64,000 bases of DNA from Rhodobacter maris (GTDB lineage Bacteria; Pseudomonadota; Alphaproteobacteria; Rhodobacterales; Rhodobacteraceae), in the NCBI RefSeq assembly GCF_900217815.1, contig NZ_OBMT01000005.1:154674-218673 (forward strand). Reading direction: 5' to 3'. The notes beneath the pieces are model-generated. The model worked only from the letters and a program-made list of their open reading frames with translations, searched no databases and had not been told where the DNA came from. Each line of letters starts with the position of its first letter. The stretch's first letter is position 1. Positions 63,677-64,000 of this stretch are shown in pieces. Both the position numbers and the translations under genes were made by a program.

Positions 63677-64000
63677 ATGAGAAACGCATCGCCAAGGTAC
63701 CCTGTGACGGAGCCCGGCCCAGTTCGGCACACGACATCTGCTGATGTTCTTCCTGCCGATCGCGCTGGCGATCGGGCTTCACCTTGCCACCGCCCCTTGC
63801 GGCGGGAGCTTTATCAGCAATCGAGCGTGTTTCTGCGCGATCTGTTCTCCAATGACCCGGAACGTGTTCGAACCACGCTGGAGAACGCAGGTCAGGGCGG
63901 CATCCGCCTGTCGGAGGGTCTTGACTGGGGCCTGCGCGCCGCTGTCGTGATCGGGTTTCTGGCCTTTTCACTGCTGATCCCGAAATCGGCCTCGTCACAA
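63677..64000 (+). CDS. Partial open frame at window end, unknown
   Basis: The frame from the ATG at 63677 runs off the window after 108 codons. The first ~40 residues are low-complexity and may not be coded; from ~63797 the product looks real (ELYQQSSVFLRDLF, then LSEGLDWGLRAAVVIGFLAF), with one membrane helix at the end. In another frame, 63744 onward codes MFFLPIALAIGLHLATAP, a hydrophobic helix. A frameshift near 63795 could join the two into one membrane protein. I do not recognise the family. Confidence 0.35.
   Translation, partial: MRNASPRYPVTEPGPVRHTTSADVLPADRAGDRASPCHRPLRRELYQQSSVFLRDLFSNDPERVRTTLENAGQGGIRLSEGLDWGLRAAVVIGFLAFSLLIPKSASSQ

Noticed and set aside
60868..63732. Minus-strand frame of 954 codons
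   Set aside because: Antisense to LysR regulator 2, the CMD gene, the reductase-like gene and the cupin, all with motifs and ribosome sites. The long frame is an effect of codon bias.

Overview
The window is high-GC alphaproteobacterial DNA, most likely from the Rhodobacteraceae and Rhodobacter-like. The evidence is a mitofilin-like gene next to hemY, a CtrA-type flagellar cluster of Rhodobacterales layout, an acetone carboxylase operon (acx) of the type described in Rhodobacter capsulatus, and dense ATGA-coupled operons. The species is an inference; the protein families are read directly from the translations.

Layout. 1-2103: end of a mitofilin-like gene, hemY, and tRNA-Thr(CGT) with a strong terminator. 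2172-16570: flagellar/motility block. It holds a minus operon flgB-flgC-fliE-fliQ-flgF-flgG-flgA-flgH-fliL-like, fliI on plus, a minus operon fliL-orf-motE-like-motA-large periplasmic protein, and a plus operon fliF-fliH-fliN-fliP. Flagellin, fliG, fliM, flhA, flhB, fliR and motB are not here. 16561-17505: msrB-msrA. 17573-37867: a surface-glycan island with gmd and fcl (GDP-L-fucose synthesis), two GT10-like fucosyltransferase domains, several GT2/GT25/exostosin-like transferases, a pyruvyltransferase-methyltransferase fusion, two sulfotransferase domains, a duplicated SGNH-hydrolase protein and several small coiled-coil proteins. Together they could make and decorate a fucosylated, possibly sulfated and pyruvylated glycan. 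Its position beside flagellar genes makes flagellar or envelope glycosylation plausible but unproven. 38177-39996: proline-racemase-family enzyme divergent from a GntR/FCD regulator. 40370-40508: IS21-type transposase remnant. 40654-47607: acxC, acxB, acxA and the regulator acxR, all on minus, so transcribed acxR-acxA-acxB-acxC.

48196-53078: thiamin locus. A TPP riboswitch precedes thiC-thiM-thiE on plus; a second TPP riboswitch on minus precedes a Nudix hydrolase-thiD pair; the two units converge and overlap. 53468-53962: decayed EamA transporter. 53968-63603: a redox/stress accessory cluster with two LysR regulators, a Tat-exported alpha/beta hydrolase, MFS exporter, aldo/keto reductase, SoxR, SDR, cyclophilin-like protein, carboxymuconolactone-decarboxylase-like protein, NADP-binding reductase-like protein and cupin. 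Four of its intergenic regions carry the same inverted repeat, ATGA(A/G)-N5-(T/C/G)TCAT, which suggests one LysR regulon.

Points most worth attention: the acxR protein has lost the GAFTGA loop of sigma-54 activators; the LysR-type palindrome recurs across the last cluster; the glycan island has multi-domain enzymes of unusual architecture; and a Nudix gene is controlled by a TPP riboswitch. I did not find a clearly new defence or mobile system, and no CRISPR array.
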